Shown here: positions 24,561 to 36,862 of the stretch, one piece after another
How positions within the stretch are numbered: position 1 is the first letter of the stretch
Layout: each line of letters opens with the position of its first letter
From: Pipra filicauda
Taxonomy: Eukaryota; Chordata; Aves; Passeriformes; Pipridae
Reading direction: 5' to 3'
DNA: 64,000 bases
Assembly (NCBI RefSeq): GCF_003945595.2
Contig: NW_024104665.1
Span: 711,651-775,650, forward strand
Program-made: the position numbers and the translations under genes
The notes under the pieces: generated by a model
The model's input: the letters and a program-made list of their open reading frames with translations, nothing else
The model's database searches: none
What the model was told of the DNA's origin: nothing

Positions 24561-27500
24561 AAAAGTATGACTTTCTGGGGCAGAGTCACCCATAGGAGCA
24601 ATCATTCATCAAGTAGTCATAATCTTGACACAGCAGTGTCCATCAATTTTATTTTCACCAAAGTCAAGTGAAATACTTGCACATTAGTTATCTGGGAATT
24701 TTCTATGATCCCCTAATTTTGCTCCCAAATACGCCAGTATTTTCAATTTCTTAAAGGCTTTAGAGCAGGGTTCAGTAGTGAGTTGTCAGATAATTATTTA
24801 TGTTTTAGAAAACGTACTGTGTGCATTTCCCCAATATCTTAGAAAGTATTATGCATGAGAAGCAAACTGTACTTGTCAAAATATATGAGCAAAGCATATG
24901 TAATTAATGAAGGGTCTGGCTTTTGCTTTTCTTATTAAACTGCAATTTTCAGAAGTATTTGATTTTAGAATGCTGTGATTCATGGGTGGCCAGTGAGAGA
25001 TATTCTGGGAATTTATTTTTCTCTTAAAAGGCAGAAGTTCGACAATTTTGGCTTTTACTGGACTCTAACCTGGGCTCTTGCCCTAGGTGCCTACCTTCTT
25101 TTCCTGATTAGTCAAAGAAGTGTAAAGCTAGGGGCAGAAAATGTTAATAAGCAAAGTCTGCTTTGCCAGACAAGGTTCCTCGCATGCCCATATTGTAAGC
25201 CTCTAATCAAACTGAGAAAGGTATGAAGTTACTGGCAGGCTTGAGGACTGGTAAGGACAGGAGTCTGCAGTTAGAAGTTATTGAGAGGTACCATTTTTTT
25301 TAATCTTGTGTAACATGGGACTTCTCTGATTTTGACAAGTAACAACAATTCGTAGTATAGTTTTGCATTGTTTTGTTGCAAAGGGCTAATCCATAGTGCC
25401 TTCTTTTTTAATTTCAAAATGAACTGAAACTAAAATAGGCTGTACACAATAGGAGGTGTGCTCCACAGAACTTCTTCAAAGTACAGATGGACCAAGGATT
25501 GTGGATTAATAGACCAAGGATTACTGGACAGAGGATTATGTTTTTGAGATGTGCTCCCCATCAAAACATTGCTGGTATAATGTTGGGTATGTTGGCTTGT
25601 TGTGCTTATCTGGACAAGAGCAGCTACTTCAAAATGAGCCAATTTTGCTCCACAGACCACAGTAAGTGTAGCCGTCTGAATGCAGTCCTGATAGGCTTAT
25701 GAGGCACAGGAGAGTAGGTGCAAGTGTGGGACGAGTGATCTGAGCTCAATAATCTGGTGGGAAATAGAGTCATCCAGCTCTTGTGCAGCATCATGCTCCC
25801 AGGTGTGGTGCACAAGCATCAGTAGGTGTTTTTGGTAGAAAAGCCTCGTGCTGGGTGTGATCTTTATCACTGGCGAATGTCACTCAGTGGGCTGCTGGTC
25901 ATTAATAGATCAGAACTGCATTACCTTTATTCATGTTATAACTCCACGGTGAATGAGCTGGAGTAATTCACCACTGCTTTTGGATGCTTGCAGAGGTCCA
26001 CCAGGTTTGTTTTCTTTTATATCCAGAAAGTTTAAATTTGGCAGTGCTTGCATGAATGGAAAATTACCGATAAAATTGTGAAAATATCTCCATGAGACTG
26101 CAGCTCTTATGTAGATTCCTGAATTTCAAGACAGGACCAGATCTCAACAGTGACCTCTTAGCCATTTCTGCCAACCATTCTCACATGAAGCTTATAGATC
26201 TGAATTCAATCAAGGCTTATTTTTTCAGAAAGACACTTTTGCTATTAAGTCTTCAAGTGACAGAAAATATATTATGTCAAACAGATTATTTTAGTGCTAA
26301 TTTACCTACCAAGGAAGAATGCACATTACTTTTTCCCTGATTTTGTCTGCTCCAGCCATTGGACTTTTTCATATCCCTGTCTATAAGCTTGAAGTAGATG
26401 TGATGATTTATAAGATGGGAAGTATTTTTGGCATGGATGAGCTAATAAACTCTGATCAAGTCAAGCATTCAAATTACTTTGGATAAGTTTGAATCTATAC
26501 AGTCTTTCAGGAAAAGACAAGTTTGCCAGACAGAGACCCATTCCTCTAACCCTTTTCTGAACTATTCCCAGTTTCTGAACATCCCTTTTATGCAAGTTGG
26601 CTGGAGAGCTCAAGCTCAGAAATGCAGCTTGTCTTATGCTCTTTTAGTACCCAGGGTAATTTACCCTGTGATCCTAAGATGCCCAGAGTAAAAAATAATT
26701 TTCCTTTTAAAAATGATGAGCTTTATAAACCTTACAGAGCTCTCTTTCAGGATAGTAATTCTCATCATTTCAGCTGTCACACCAGATTTACTGCAGTCAC
26801 TGTTTTCTGTAAAAATTATGAAGGAAAGCAATGTCTGCAATTGTTAACATCATTCTGGATATGAAACATCTCGTGTTTCCTAGCAGACTCTAAACAAGAG
26901 AGGAGAAAACCTTTGGCAACCCTGAAAACCACGAGCAGAAAGTTGCTTTTCCTGTGTCCCAACATGGAACATTTGAGTGTAAGGGCCAGAACTGCAAGGC
27001 CTGCCTGGCAAAATACAGATGAAAGAAGGAGCGTTTTTAACCCCTTCTTGGATGGACCAGGGTTTCTGCTTCTGAAAACGGCATAAGAAGTCCTACAACA
27101 GCCATGTCTGTCTTCTTATTTGCTCTACCACAACCTGGTAGACATTAGGCATTGGCCTGTGGATGTTAGCTCTGATCATGTTTGAAGACTTATTTATTTT
27201 TAGCATTCACAGTAGCTCCATTATTGTACATCTTTATTAAAATTTATATTTTATAGAAACTTCTTCACATTTGTTCTCTATGGAGAAAGATTTTTTTTTT
27301 CTGTCTGCTTGGAGTAAGGGAGCTTTCCAGCCACAGACCTTAGAAGACTGAGGAAAGAGGAGATGGTGCAAAATGCCTTGGAGGGTTTTAATCCAACCTC
27401 AACTGCAGGTCTCTGTGGGTAAGGAATATTCCTTGTCGAATGGACTATACATAGCAAGGAGGTCTAGTGATATGAGAGTAAAAGCAAAGCCCTCTGCTCC

Positions 27501-28045
27501 TGTCAGATTTCAGTACACCAAACTTTAGGTCTGGTTAAAGATAATCTTTATAATTTAGTAATTTATCCTCCATGGTTTCTAGTCCTGCTCCGAACTTCGT
27601 TTTCCCTTTGCCAGCTTCATTATTTCCTCAAATCCCCCACATTTTTTACTTTACCAGGACTTCATATTCAGCTATATCAACAACTAGAAGTATGCAAATG
27701 GCAGTAGAAGAAAGTGAATTCAAAATGGCTCTTCTAAGACTTTGTTACTGCTAAGGTGAATATTCTCTAATATAACAAAACCAAAAATAGAGAGTCATCT
27801 TAAAAAAAAAGGAAAAAAAAGGATGCCCCAGTGGAAAAATGGTTCTGGTGGAAATGTTCCATGCTTGTAAGCAAATGTGCAGATTTCTGCTAGAAGGGGG
27901 TAATTGTACAAATGCCTCTAATAAGCTGTAGAGTTTGTTTCATTGAGTAGAGATTTGAAAGATGAAACAAATGAGTCTTTCTTCCAGAAAATATGAGTTT
28001 GTGACATTCAAAGCTATTCAAAGCTGGAAAATACTGTCCCTAGAT
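24561..28045. other. Unique DNA, no gene seen
   Basis: Frames up to 83 codons (24975-25226; 26092-26340; 26622-26864), none recognisable. Minor structures are a degenerate 22-bp tandem pair built on gaccaaggatt (25490-25533) and a 17-bp palindrome cagggtaa-t-ttaccctg (26652-26668). An A-rich stretch lies at about 27802-27822. Confidence 0.6.
25490..25533. repeat. Degenerate 22-bp tandem pair
   Basis: The word gaccaaggatt occurs at 25490-25500 and again at 25512-25522, and related words (gtggatta, gaggatta) keep roughly the same spacing. Two copies only. Confidence 0.6.
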
Positions 28046-28135
28046 TATAAACAGGGAAATGAAGTGCAGAGATGATTATGTGATTTGCCAAAGATTTCAG
28101 AGACTTGTGGAAGAGAGCTTAAGTCTGACAGCACT
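28046..28135 (-). mobile_element. MIR SINE relic
   Basis: Reads as the reverse complement of the MIR core. A stretch like aaacagggaaatgaagtgca (MIR: acagatgaggaaactgaggca) is followed by gagatgatt, then atgtgatttgccaaag (MIR: gtaacttgcccaagg), tttcagagacttgtgg (tcacacagctagtaagtgg) and aagtctgacagc. Similarity continues in register over about 90 bases. That makes this MIR call much stronger than the other two, although the copy is old. MIR is a tRNA-derived SINE, inactive since early amniote evolution. Confidence 0.65.
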
Positions 28136-28450
28136 TCCTAGGAGAAATAATACCTCTAATGTATGTAAGGGTAGTTTAGCTCCTCAATGCCTATGAGTCC
28201 TGCACTTCTGCACTTAGTAGCTATGAAAAACATCCAATCAAAATGTCAGCATCTTGTGTGTGTTCATTTTTCATAGGTGCAAATGAAAACACCAGATGGA
28301 AACCAACATTTTGCTGACCATGGATATGGTCATTTTAATGACTGTATCAAGCATTCTTCTCCTAGGAGGACATAGATGTACCACTCCTTCTCTTAACAGA
28401 AAGGGTCACTGAAAGAGTTCAAATGATGGTGCATTTCTAACCACTCTGAG
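28136..28450. other. Unique DNA, nothing recognised
   Basis: No open frame above 60 codons and no repeat recognised. Confidence 0.6.
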
Positions 28451-28640
28451 AGAACTGGCTGCACTAAAATGCTTCCTGGTTTATGTCACCACAAAAATTG
28501 TAAAAACAGTTTTACAAGCTGTTGTGCTTTAGTGCAAAGCAAACACATTAAAAACACTTAATGACCATTGCTTTGTGCATCTTCCTGTTAATTTATATAA
28601 TTTAGTCCTATTAAAGAATCAAGAGTTGTTTGTTTGAGCA
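28451..28640. promoter_or_regulatory. Possible conserved noncoding block
   Basis: Unique A+T-rich sequence with two imperfect copies of a tttagtgcaaag / ctaaaatgc-type word, a ttaatttatataattta stretch and no frame. Enhancer-like texture is the only evidence. Confidence 0.2.
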
Positions 28641-29024
28641 GCTTAAGATGTTTATTAATAGTTATTGGTCATGCTGTACTTGCAATGTGAGCCTAGACAG
28701 GAACACAGAGCTGTAACAGTGCTGTGCTAGCAAGAGAAGTTAACTTTGCATTTGCATAAGCATGTAGGAAATAAACCAGTTATGATACAGTGGAATACAG
28801 TTAGTTTTTTTTCTATGGGATTATAAACTGGAATTTCATATTCTGATGGTCTGCATCCTCAGACCCTGAGCCTAAGGGACCTCACACCTCTGTGGTGCCT
28901 TCCAAAGCTGCCACAGAAGCCCTCCACATAGCCCACAGGCTATGGAGAGGTGCCTCTGCTACTGCAAAAGCAGCAATGCCACGTGTTGGGAAGCACTGTA
29001 TCCCCCCCACCGAGGTTCAAAAAC
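28641..29024. other. Flank of the minisatellite, G+C-rich in its second half
   Basis: From about 28850 the G+C content rises sharply and the sequence reads as unique (ctgcatcctcagaccctgag and onward) until it enters the 11-bp array. Frames of 69 and 97 codons that start here run into the array and owe their length to it. I do not recognise the G+C-rich leader as a repeat family. Confidence 0.5.
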
Positions 29025-29134
29025 ATGTGCCAGTGACACACCCATCACACGGCAACCCCACAGCAATCAGCACCCCATCACTCCACAATCATGTGCTCCG
29101 CACACACCCAGCAGGCTCCCATCCAGAGCCAATC
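29025..29134 (-). repeat. 11-bp minisatellite, inverted arm
   Basis: Read on the minus strand, these 110 bases divide without slippage into ten 11-base units, for example gattgtggagt, gatggggtgct, gattgctgtgg, ggttgccgtgt and gatgggtgtgt. The units start gaTKG and end in GTG-rich sequence, as in the facing arm. Individual units differ by several bases, so the array is old or under little homogenisation. It ends four bases before the facing arm. Confidence 0.8.
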
Positions 29135-29138
29135 AAGC

Positions 29139-29404
29139 GATTGGGGCATGAAAGGGAGTGTGATTGGGGTGTGATTGGGGCATGATTGGGCCATAATGGG
29201 TGTGGTATTGGGGTGTGATTGGGGTGTGATGGATGAGCAACTGCCAGGTGATTTTTGCATGATGGGCATGTGGTTGCCATGTGATGAGCACATGATGAGC
29301 AAGTGATTGGAATGTGACTTGGGCATGATGACTACACGGTGGGCATGCGAAGGGCATGTGATTGATGTGGGATTGCTCCATGATTGGCCCATGATGGGTG
29401 CATG
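29139..29404 (+). repeat. 11-bp minisatellite, forward arm
   Basis: Read on the plus strand, these roughly 265 bases form about 24 units of 11 bases (one of 12), for example attggggtgtg, attggggcatg, atgagcacatg, attggcccatg and atgggtgcatg. The units nearest the centre of the locus are the most G-rich. Because 11 is not a multiple of 3, every frame reads the same set of phases, and minus-strand frames of 63, 104 and 109 codons stay open. Their His/Pro/Ile-rich translations are products of the repeat and not evidence of a protein. Confidence 0.85.
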
Positions 29405-31000
29405 GTAGCCACTGGTTCCAATTACAGCTCAAGTCCAGCTGTAAAATTCCATTGGCACCCACATCTTAGGCACAGCTTTCCTGCCTCCCTTCCTGTATCA
29501 CCAGGTTAATTTGCAGTATATGCAACTGATTTGGCAGATATATGGGTTCCAGAATAACTTGGCATCAGCTATACATATTTCTGGCAATTTTTCAAACTTT
29601 TCCATTAGTGTGGATCTCAAAGCTGGTCTCGCTTCATTTGTAAATGCAGTTACTTGCCCAAGTCATGCATGGTGCCCTGTAATAAAGTTATTTCTCCAAT
29701 AAACTCAGACCTGTTGGACGACTTTGTGCTGGAACTAATTATGCTTCCTGACATCCACTGAGGAGTGACTCCCAATTTGCATACACTCGCCTTGTATCAT
29801 AATTCCTGACCTGTCATTGGAACTTGTTCTGTATATTCTGTACAGTAATGTGGTTTTTCATAAGTCATGTAAATTATGAGTTTTGTCATCTGTAGTTTCT
29901 TTGTCAGAATATTTCTCTGCTTTTTTTCATATCTCGTATATGAATGAAATCCAAAGACTCAATAAATGAGGCTTTATGAATAATGCTGAAAATTTTCTAC
30001 CATGGGGGTTTAAAAATACACTAAAAAGACACTGTATTTCATGTTTTGAAGTTCTGCTCTAATGGAGAAGAAAGATGATAAAATAGGAGAGGAAGAAATT
30101 GGTTAGTGGCAGGAGAAATGTGAAGACATGGTATGAAGGATACTGGGGCACCACTTTCTTTTCTCTCAGCTCCTGCACAGTGCCTATACCCAGTTCTACG
30201 CATTATAGAATTACTTTTGGTATGTTAGTGAAGAAAAAAGAAAAAGTGGTGCATAAATTTTAGGCTGTCTTTTTGCAGAGTGCCAATTTCACCACTGTTC
30301 TTCTCTTTTTCTTTTATTCTTCTCAGCATCAATCATGTCAGCCAGTATTTACTTTGATAATTCTGCTTTCTTCTGTTATGAGTGACTGGGCTGGGTCCAG
30401 TTATGTTGGAATATCTTGTAGAAGCAGGATATGTGAAACTAAGTTTAATCATGACACAATACTTTCTGGTAGCCTAGATTTACTAGGAAAAAACACTGTC
30501 CCTACAGTGAGGTTAAATAGGTCTGTAGGTGATATTGCTGGAGCAAAACACTCCCTCTAATTCACTTGCAAGTGCAGCTTGTGATAGGAATGTGATGTGC
30601 CAGCTGGATAGAATCCTGCTAGGAATGACTATAAACCCTTTTATTAAACATGATTCAGCTTGTCTTTACTTCCCTCTCCCCTCTACTAGTTTTCTGAATT
30701 GCAGTTTCTATCTTCTTTTTTATACAGTAGGAAAAGTAACCCCAGATGAAAGCTTTTATTCTTTGCCTTATGAACTCCTTTTCTTAGATCTCCTAAAGGG
30801 AAATTGTTCCTGGAAAGTTTGGGCAGTTGCTTTGTTTCCCTTAATACTTGCAAACACCACAGCAAAAGAGAGGTTTGTATTGCCATATACTGTTTGGTGA
30901 TTTTTTTCCCCCTTTATGACTTTTCCCCCTTTATGACTTTTCTCTTTCTCCTGTCTTCTAGTGCACAGCTTGTAGAAATACATCACATTTCTGTGGTGCA
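29405..31000. other. Unique DNA, no gene seen
   Basis: Two plus-strand frames overlap at 30273-30560 (95 codons) and 30529-30900 (123 codons), the latter opposed by minus frames. Neither has a known domain. A 17-bp direct repeat built on ccccctttatgactttt lies at about 30908-30941. Confidence 0.6.
30908..30941. repeat. 17-bp tandem duplication
   Basis: The word ccccctttatgactttt occurs twice head to tail. A simple replication-slippage duplication in pyrimidine-rich sequence. Confidence 0.8.
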
Positions 31001-33932
31001 GCAGAGTGGGAGGCAGAAAATATGAATCTTATTAGCAGTTTGGCCAATGTCTTCCTACATGAACATGGGTAAGTTATTTATTTCTGCACTGATAATACAG
31101 TGATGTTAATCACCTACTTCATGGGGCAAAGGTGGCTGGTCTGTAGCATTCTTGAAGTGTTTAAGCAGTTAAGATGGGACTCCCAAAGTACGTAAAGTAT
31201 GACCGTCATGTGTTTGGCTAGCATGGAGATTTCTGGGCAACCTGAAGCTCTTCTGTGGGGCAGAGCAAGTGGCTACAGCTGCTAATGCTCATACCACCCA
31301 GATGCCCTGGTATTTTCTGCGAGGCAGCCCAGACCTGCTCTTCGACAGGTACTCAAATGAGTCATTCTCATGTTCCACCCTGTTAAGATTTTGGTATGAA
31401 ACATGTAGGATTAGCAAAGTTGGCTATCTCTATTATGTGAAAATAAACAGAAAGGAAAATACGCTGAGCTCTGGTGAGAAAAATTATCAGAGCAAAGAGG
31501 GGTGGGAGAGAGCAGGTGCTCCACTCCCTCCCGCCAGGTGCAAGTTTATACCTGTATGCCTGTTTAAGCCACGCTTTAAAAAGTGCCAGTGATGCGCCAA
31601 GCTGGTACCAAAGTGCAAATATTAGAATTGATTCATATTACAATGTACCTCTCAGCCACCCTCTTGTTCCCCAAATTAAATAAACTGCATGGGTTAAAGA
31701 GTGTATTCCTCCCCACAGGTGTCAAAATCTTTGGCTCACTCTGCTCAGTTCCCCTGATCCTATAAAGTACACATACTGTGTTAATTTTGGCCTTCTACTG
31801 CCTTATTTTCCTACTTGTTGCACAGCTTTACAATGTTAGAAGGGACATATTTTTCCTCCCCTTCCTTCTTGTCTTTCTAGTTGTGCATTTTATTTAACTG
31901 GGACTGTAAAATGACAGCATTAGTGGCCAGTCTGGCATGAACTTCATGTTTTATTTGATAGAAGGCACTACTTACACCGTAGTGTAAGTTTAGTAAAAAG
32001 ACATGCTAACCTACTCCTTTGAGTGCAATTCTTCTATGCAGTGTGTGTAACAAAAAGGTGCACACTTGGAACTGACAGGGGTTAAGAATAGATCTGGCAA
32101 AAGTTATTCTTCCCTAGAAAATGAACAGAGAGAGTGAGCAACCTCCAGGCTCACAGGCAGCAGCCGAGCATCACGCTCAGATTCACAGGCTGTGCAAAGC
32201 CTATGAGACAACCTAGGAATAAGGAAGAGGAGGGAAAGCTTTCTCTTGGTAATCGGGCTATTTCCCAGTTTATTCTGGTTTGGATCACCATCCAGCAAAG
32301 GCTCCTGCATGCAGTTTGTACACTTACATAGTTCCATTGAGGCAGGTGTGATTTCAGGGTGCTGCCCAATTTATCTTATTTAAAATTCTGTCTGAAGATT
32401 CATTGGCTTCCAGGACTGGGGCTTTACTGACAATCTTTGGATCATTTAATAAAAATGCATCTTTTGAAAGCAATCGAGATACCAGGAGGAACTCATAATA
32501 TGAAATATGGGCCTGTTTTTCCCCAAATTTTTTAATATTGAAGATTCTCAATAATTTTATTACAGTTTCTTGCTGCTAAGCCTTCCTTGCAAACTACACT
32601 GAAGATTAAAGTTTTTTGAAGGTGTATGAACAAGTTCAAAGGTCTTAAAATTGCATTAGTTGGTAGGGTGTAGCTGGTTTACCACAGTTACCAAAACAGT
32701 ACTTCACTTCCATACAAACACAACATACAATTAAATGCATTCATCTTGTTCATCAGACTGGAATTGAATCAGCTTACACAGTTTAGCTATGCTTGATATA
32801 TGCACATAACATGAAATGGTCTGGAAAAATTCTGCCTGGACTTTTTTTTTTGGTCTTCTCTCCCCCAATTTACCAGGAACTGAAAATATAGGGGAATAAT
32901 TTAATAAGAATATGGGGGTAAGCGATGAGAATTTAAAGGAAAAGTTATAGCAATTAAGATGTTTTGCTTCTTCTGAAAATCACCTTAACTCCTCATGCAA
33001 GATTTCAGCTTTTGCAGGTAGCTTTGTAGGTCTTCATAGTCAGAAACCTGATATTGTCTGTGGCCTTCATGGACAAGAGAGGCAGTATGACATGCTCGCA
33101 TTCTATCGATTTTCCAGATCTGAGAATGCTAATATTTTTCATATGCAATCATATTGGTGTTTACATTATTTTGGGATTGGAAGTATGTTTTGATGCTTTA
33201 TGAAGTCTGACATTGCTTGAAAAAACAAATTCTTAATAATTGATTGAAAAGCATAGCTGTACCACTTAATCTGTCTGTGCAAGAGGCATTTTTCCTCTGG
33301 GACAGGACTAACCCAGCATTTAGTTAATCAAGTTTTAAAAGCTGTGAATTTAAGCTCTTTGGGATATATACATTACCAATTGCAGGAAGTTGGGAAATAA
33401 AAGGAACTTTTCAAATAAAAAGATGTCAATTTAATAGCAAAGGAGCTGAAAACAGATGTTTCACGCAAAGCATAAGAGTTGTGTCATTCCTTTAGGTTTT
33501 CAAAGTCACTTCTTGTCAGATGCATTGGTTAAGAGAGAAAATTAATGAGCTGTGTTAAGTTTTATTACACAATCTTCTGATGTGGGAAAGCTTCCCTGCA
33601 GGAACAGCTCTGTGCATGGCTTAACTGATTTAGACATGCCTGGTGCAGTATTCTCCAGAATGTGTTGGAGATCAAAGTAGGGAGAGTTATTCAGGTTTTA
33701 TGGCAAGGTAATTAAAAAAATATGGGGATTATTACATAGAAATCATACTTGCATAAATTTGCTGGTAAAATAAAATCAAATAAACACATTTAAAAAATGA
33801 GATCAGGAAAATCAGCCACATTTTTTACCATTATAGATGTAAATCTGCACTCTGAAGTCTACACAGTTGGTTTCTTTCTTCCACTGCAGAGAGTTTGGCC
33901 CAGTTCCATTTTAGTGGTGTTTTCATTTACTT
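31001..33932. other. Unique DNA, no gene seen
   Basis: Frames of 107 codons (31269-31592) and 60-77 codons occur in overlapping sets with no recognisable motif. At 32104-32369 both strands are open at once, again a composition effect. No repeat family was recognised. Confidence 0.6.
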
Positions 33933-33945
33933 AAAAAAAAAAAAA
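33933..33945. repeat. A13 tract
   Basis: Thirteen A bases. The sequence before it (a T-rich stretch) does not resemble a retrocopied gene or SINE, so I do not call it a poly(A) tail. Confidence 0.8.
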
Positions 33946-35857
33946 GCATACTAAGCATACCGAGCTCTCCTGTTCTGTGACAATGTGAAGATGGGCACTT
34001 TATACCAGGCACAAAACGGTCCCAGGTAGAGCAGTCAAAAGACTTCCCCTGGTTTCTGAGGTGATTTCATCTGAAAATCCCTTTTCATAGAAGAGTCGTG
34101 TGTCTGAACATTTGTTAATATCTGTTACAGTGCAGACTGTGAGTGAAGAGAAGGTTTGGACCAATAACTTCTGGATAAAGGGTAAAAAAATCCCTAGAAA
34201 ACTGCAAAGACTTTCTCTTCTCGGGTACTTCTACAGGATTTCTGAGGGGAGTGCATACAAGCTCAAGAGAGACTGTTCATCCTTTCTGGCCATTTACAGG
34301 AGAAGTGGATGCATGCACTATACTCCAAATAGGGGCTCAGAAATCCCAATCTAGAAAGAGGGAGAGATGATATGTTGTAAATGTTGAAGTGCTGATTGTG
34401 AAATGCAGAAAACATTTCTCTCTGGCTGGGAGAGAAATGAAGTAGATTATTGTGAAACTTCTGTTTAATCAGAGAGCTTCCACATTCCTGTCACATAAAT
34501 ATGCAGAAAGGATAAAGCTTATAGCTTCAGCTGTCCTGAATGCAGTGATACCATATGATGACAGAACACACATGCATATGCCTCTATAAACATATACCCA
34601 GTGGAAGTCGAAACATATAATACTGTCAGGACTGAGCTTTCTCTCTCTGAGGGTGTGCGTATGACTTCTTTGGTCTAATTGGGTTTAAGACTCTATGTGT
34701 GTGTGTATATGCAAGAGATATAAAATAGAAGTATAGTAGCTTTTGATGTTAAATAAAATTTTCTTGTACCAGCTACAGGTTCCTGAGAGACTACATGTGA
34801 GGATCACACTGAAAGCTATGCAGTTGAAGCACTGGCAACAGAATAACACGCTTGGCTGTCATTTTTCCAGTCTTCTCTGCTGCAGTCTTAAATTTCATGA
34901 AAGAGGAGCTATTGACTAGTAACTCCACAAAGATTAAACGGTTTAATTCGGACAAGGAAAACCTACCTGAAGTTTCAGGTAAAAATTCCCTCATGCTTTG
35001 CTCTTCTGGGTGATGAAAGAATTTCCTGAAGGAACTAAAGAAACCACCCAACAATGTCAAATTGTCTAAAGGTACTTGATTGTGAAATGCTGGACATCTT
35101 AAGCTTGTCCCAGTGTTTGGCATGGTGGGTCTCTTCCACTTCTAACCTTTTTCAAAGAATCAATACATACTGCATCTAATAATGATAATGAGTATGTATT
35201 AAAGAGCTGGAAGCTTACGGGCAGACCTGAAAATATTGCAGAACTTAGTTGATCTTCATGCTCCCTGAGTATGCATGGCTGTTAATCACGTGTGCAATCT
35301 TGAAGACAAGGACCAGAAAACTCATTGAGATTTTGAAACGACAATAATATAAAGCCAGTTGCGAGATTTAATATAAAAATCTGAGCAGTAAAGAATTCTG
35401 TGATGTATCTGGTTCTTGTTTGATGTACTTCTACTGACACAGTTAATATAGTGTTTGCAGTGCACACATAAAGCAGATATGCCCAGATTCCTCCTAAAAG
35501 AGTTAAATTATTTTATAGTCATGCATGCTATCTTTCCTGTTACTTTACCCCCACAATTTCTATAGGCTGTATTTAGTTTATGTAAGTTGTTCTTAACAGC
35601 TTTCAACATAATTTGTTTTAATATAATGGTAGAGATCGATGGTTATAAAGAAGGCTATAAAGATTCTTCTAGGAAATTTCTGTGTATGAGGGAAGTCCTT
35701 CTTTTTGGGGATTACCAAACTTTGAGAAAAATAATCCTCAAATGAGGTATTCAGACACATACTTTTCTATTCTCAGGTGCTAATGATTGTGTATTGCACT
35801 ACAAGAGAATAAAAATCACCCTCCTATACATCAGTCAAAGTTTTCAAAATATTTCAG

Positions 35858-35868
35858 CCCCCCCCCCC
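35858..35868. repeat. C11 homopolymer
   Basis: Eleven consecutive C bases, a likely site of length variation or sequencing error. Confidence 0.85.
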
Positions 35869-36295
35869 AGCAGAATTGAAGTAGTATCTAAGTCTTTCTA
35901 AAGGCTGGTGCCAGCCCTTCAGACATAAGGTTTAATTTTAGCCTTACTTATTTTATATGCTTGAAAATATTAGTGAGCTGAAGATTTTCATGCCTTTTCT
36001 ACAGACATGCTCCATGCAGGTGTGAATGTTTTCTGCAAGACCTGCAGAAAGACAGGGACATACAAAGCCTATTGTACAGGCTGTCATGTCCGGCCAAGGT
36101 CAGTCTGACTCGAGTGTTCAGGATGCTTAGAGCAATAGCCTCATTATTATCTGAGTCATCACAGCGACTGCAAGCCTTAGGAAAAACATTGCTGAGAAGT
36201 TAATTTGTGTTTGGGTTGGTTGGTACATGTATGCTCTCCACTTGCATCTTCAAGTGGTTTGTTTCATAAGTAATGTGTTGATACCGGGTCCCAGA

Positions 36296-36315
36296 GCTGC
36301 TGCTGCTGCTGCTGG
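36296..36315. repeat. (CTG)n trinucleotide run
   Basis: About six uninterrupted CTG/GCT units in a G+C-rich patch. Short compared with expansion-prone tracts. Confidence 0.85.
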
Positions 36316-36804
36316 TTGTTTCTCCCCTTCATGGTTCCCTTGCTGCCTTCCTGATCCACTGTGGGAAAAAGGCAGTATGTTGAGAACATCCTCCATCAAA
36401 CCCTCTGCTCTACTGGAGGGACTGAGGAGAGACTGGGGAGAATATGGACTGGCAAACTCTTGACTGTGTCTCTGTTTCTCCAGGGCTTCTGGGGAGGAAG
36501 ATGCTGAGTCTCAGCACAGAGTACAAATTCCTTGCCTTTCTGTGCTGCTCTGTGCTTGCTTTTCCAGGCAAAGTAAAACACTCTAGAACTATGCAGCAAT
36601 CCCTTATGGTCAGCATGCCATCTGCTGCTCTCCTTCAGCAGGGAGCTCTGGGGGCTACAGGCCAGGAGCCAGTGGTGGCCTTGGCATTAGGCCCCTGAGA
36701 TGCCTGCATGCTGGTGGAGTCCTAGCAGACCTTTCTTCCCCAAATCAACATGAACCCTCGCTGCAGCTGTGTTAAGGTCAATGACTGGACAAGGCTGACT
36801 CTAA

Positions 36805-36862
36805 GCAGCTGGCTACTTAACATCATTATTTCTCCCTTTGTAAAATGGCATCATCCTTTGCA
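36805..36862 (+). mobile_element. Possible MIR SINE fragment
   Basis: Words in MIR order: ctacttaac, a pyrimidine-rich stretch tttctcccttt, and tgtaaaatggcatcat (MIR: catctgtaaaatggggataat). A few bases of the core appear deleted. The match is short and could be fortuitous. Confidence 0.4.

Larger units (their letters stand above)
33946..36804. other. Unique DNA with microsatellites, no gene seen
   Basis: Contains a short TG run (about 34696-34706), an 11-base C tract (35858-35868) and a (CTG)6 run (36296-36315), which gives one frame a run of Ala. The longest frames are 110 codons (minus, 34791-35123) and 84-78 codons at 36227-36698. All are without known motifs. Confidence 0.6.

Noticed and set aside
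29078..29462. Minus-strand His/Pro/Ile-rich open frames of 63-109 codons that look like a repetitive protein
   Set aside because: The 11-bp tandem repeat forces all frames to read the same phases and has few stop-forming words, so the 11-residue periodicity is a product of the minisatellite. Two frames being open at once confirms this.
30273..30900. Two consecutive plus-strand frames (95 and 123 codons) that might be exons of one gene
   Set aside because: They overlap in different frames, are opposed by minus-strand frames, and have no recognisable motif.
33933..33945. Poly(A) tail of a processed pseudogene or SINE
   Set aside because: The preceding bases show no retrocopied coding sequence and no SINE similarity. 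A bare A tract is the simplest reading.
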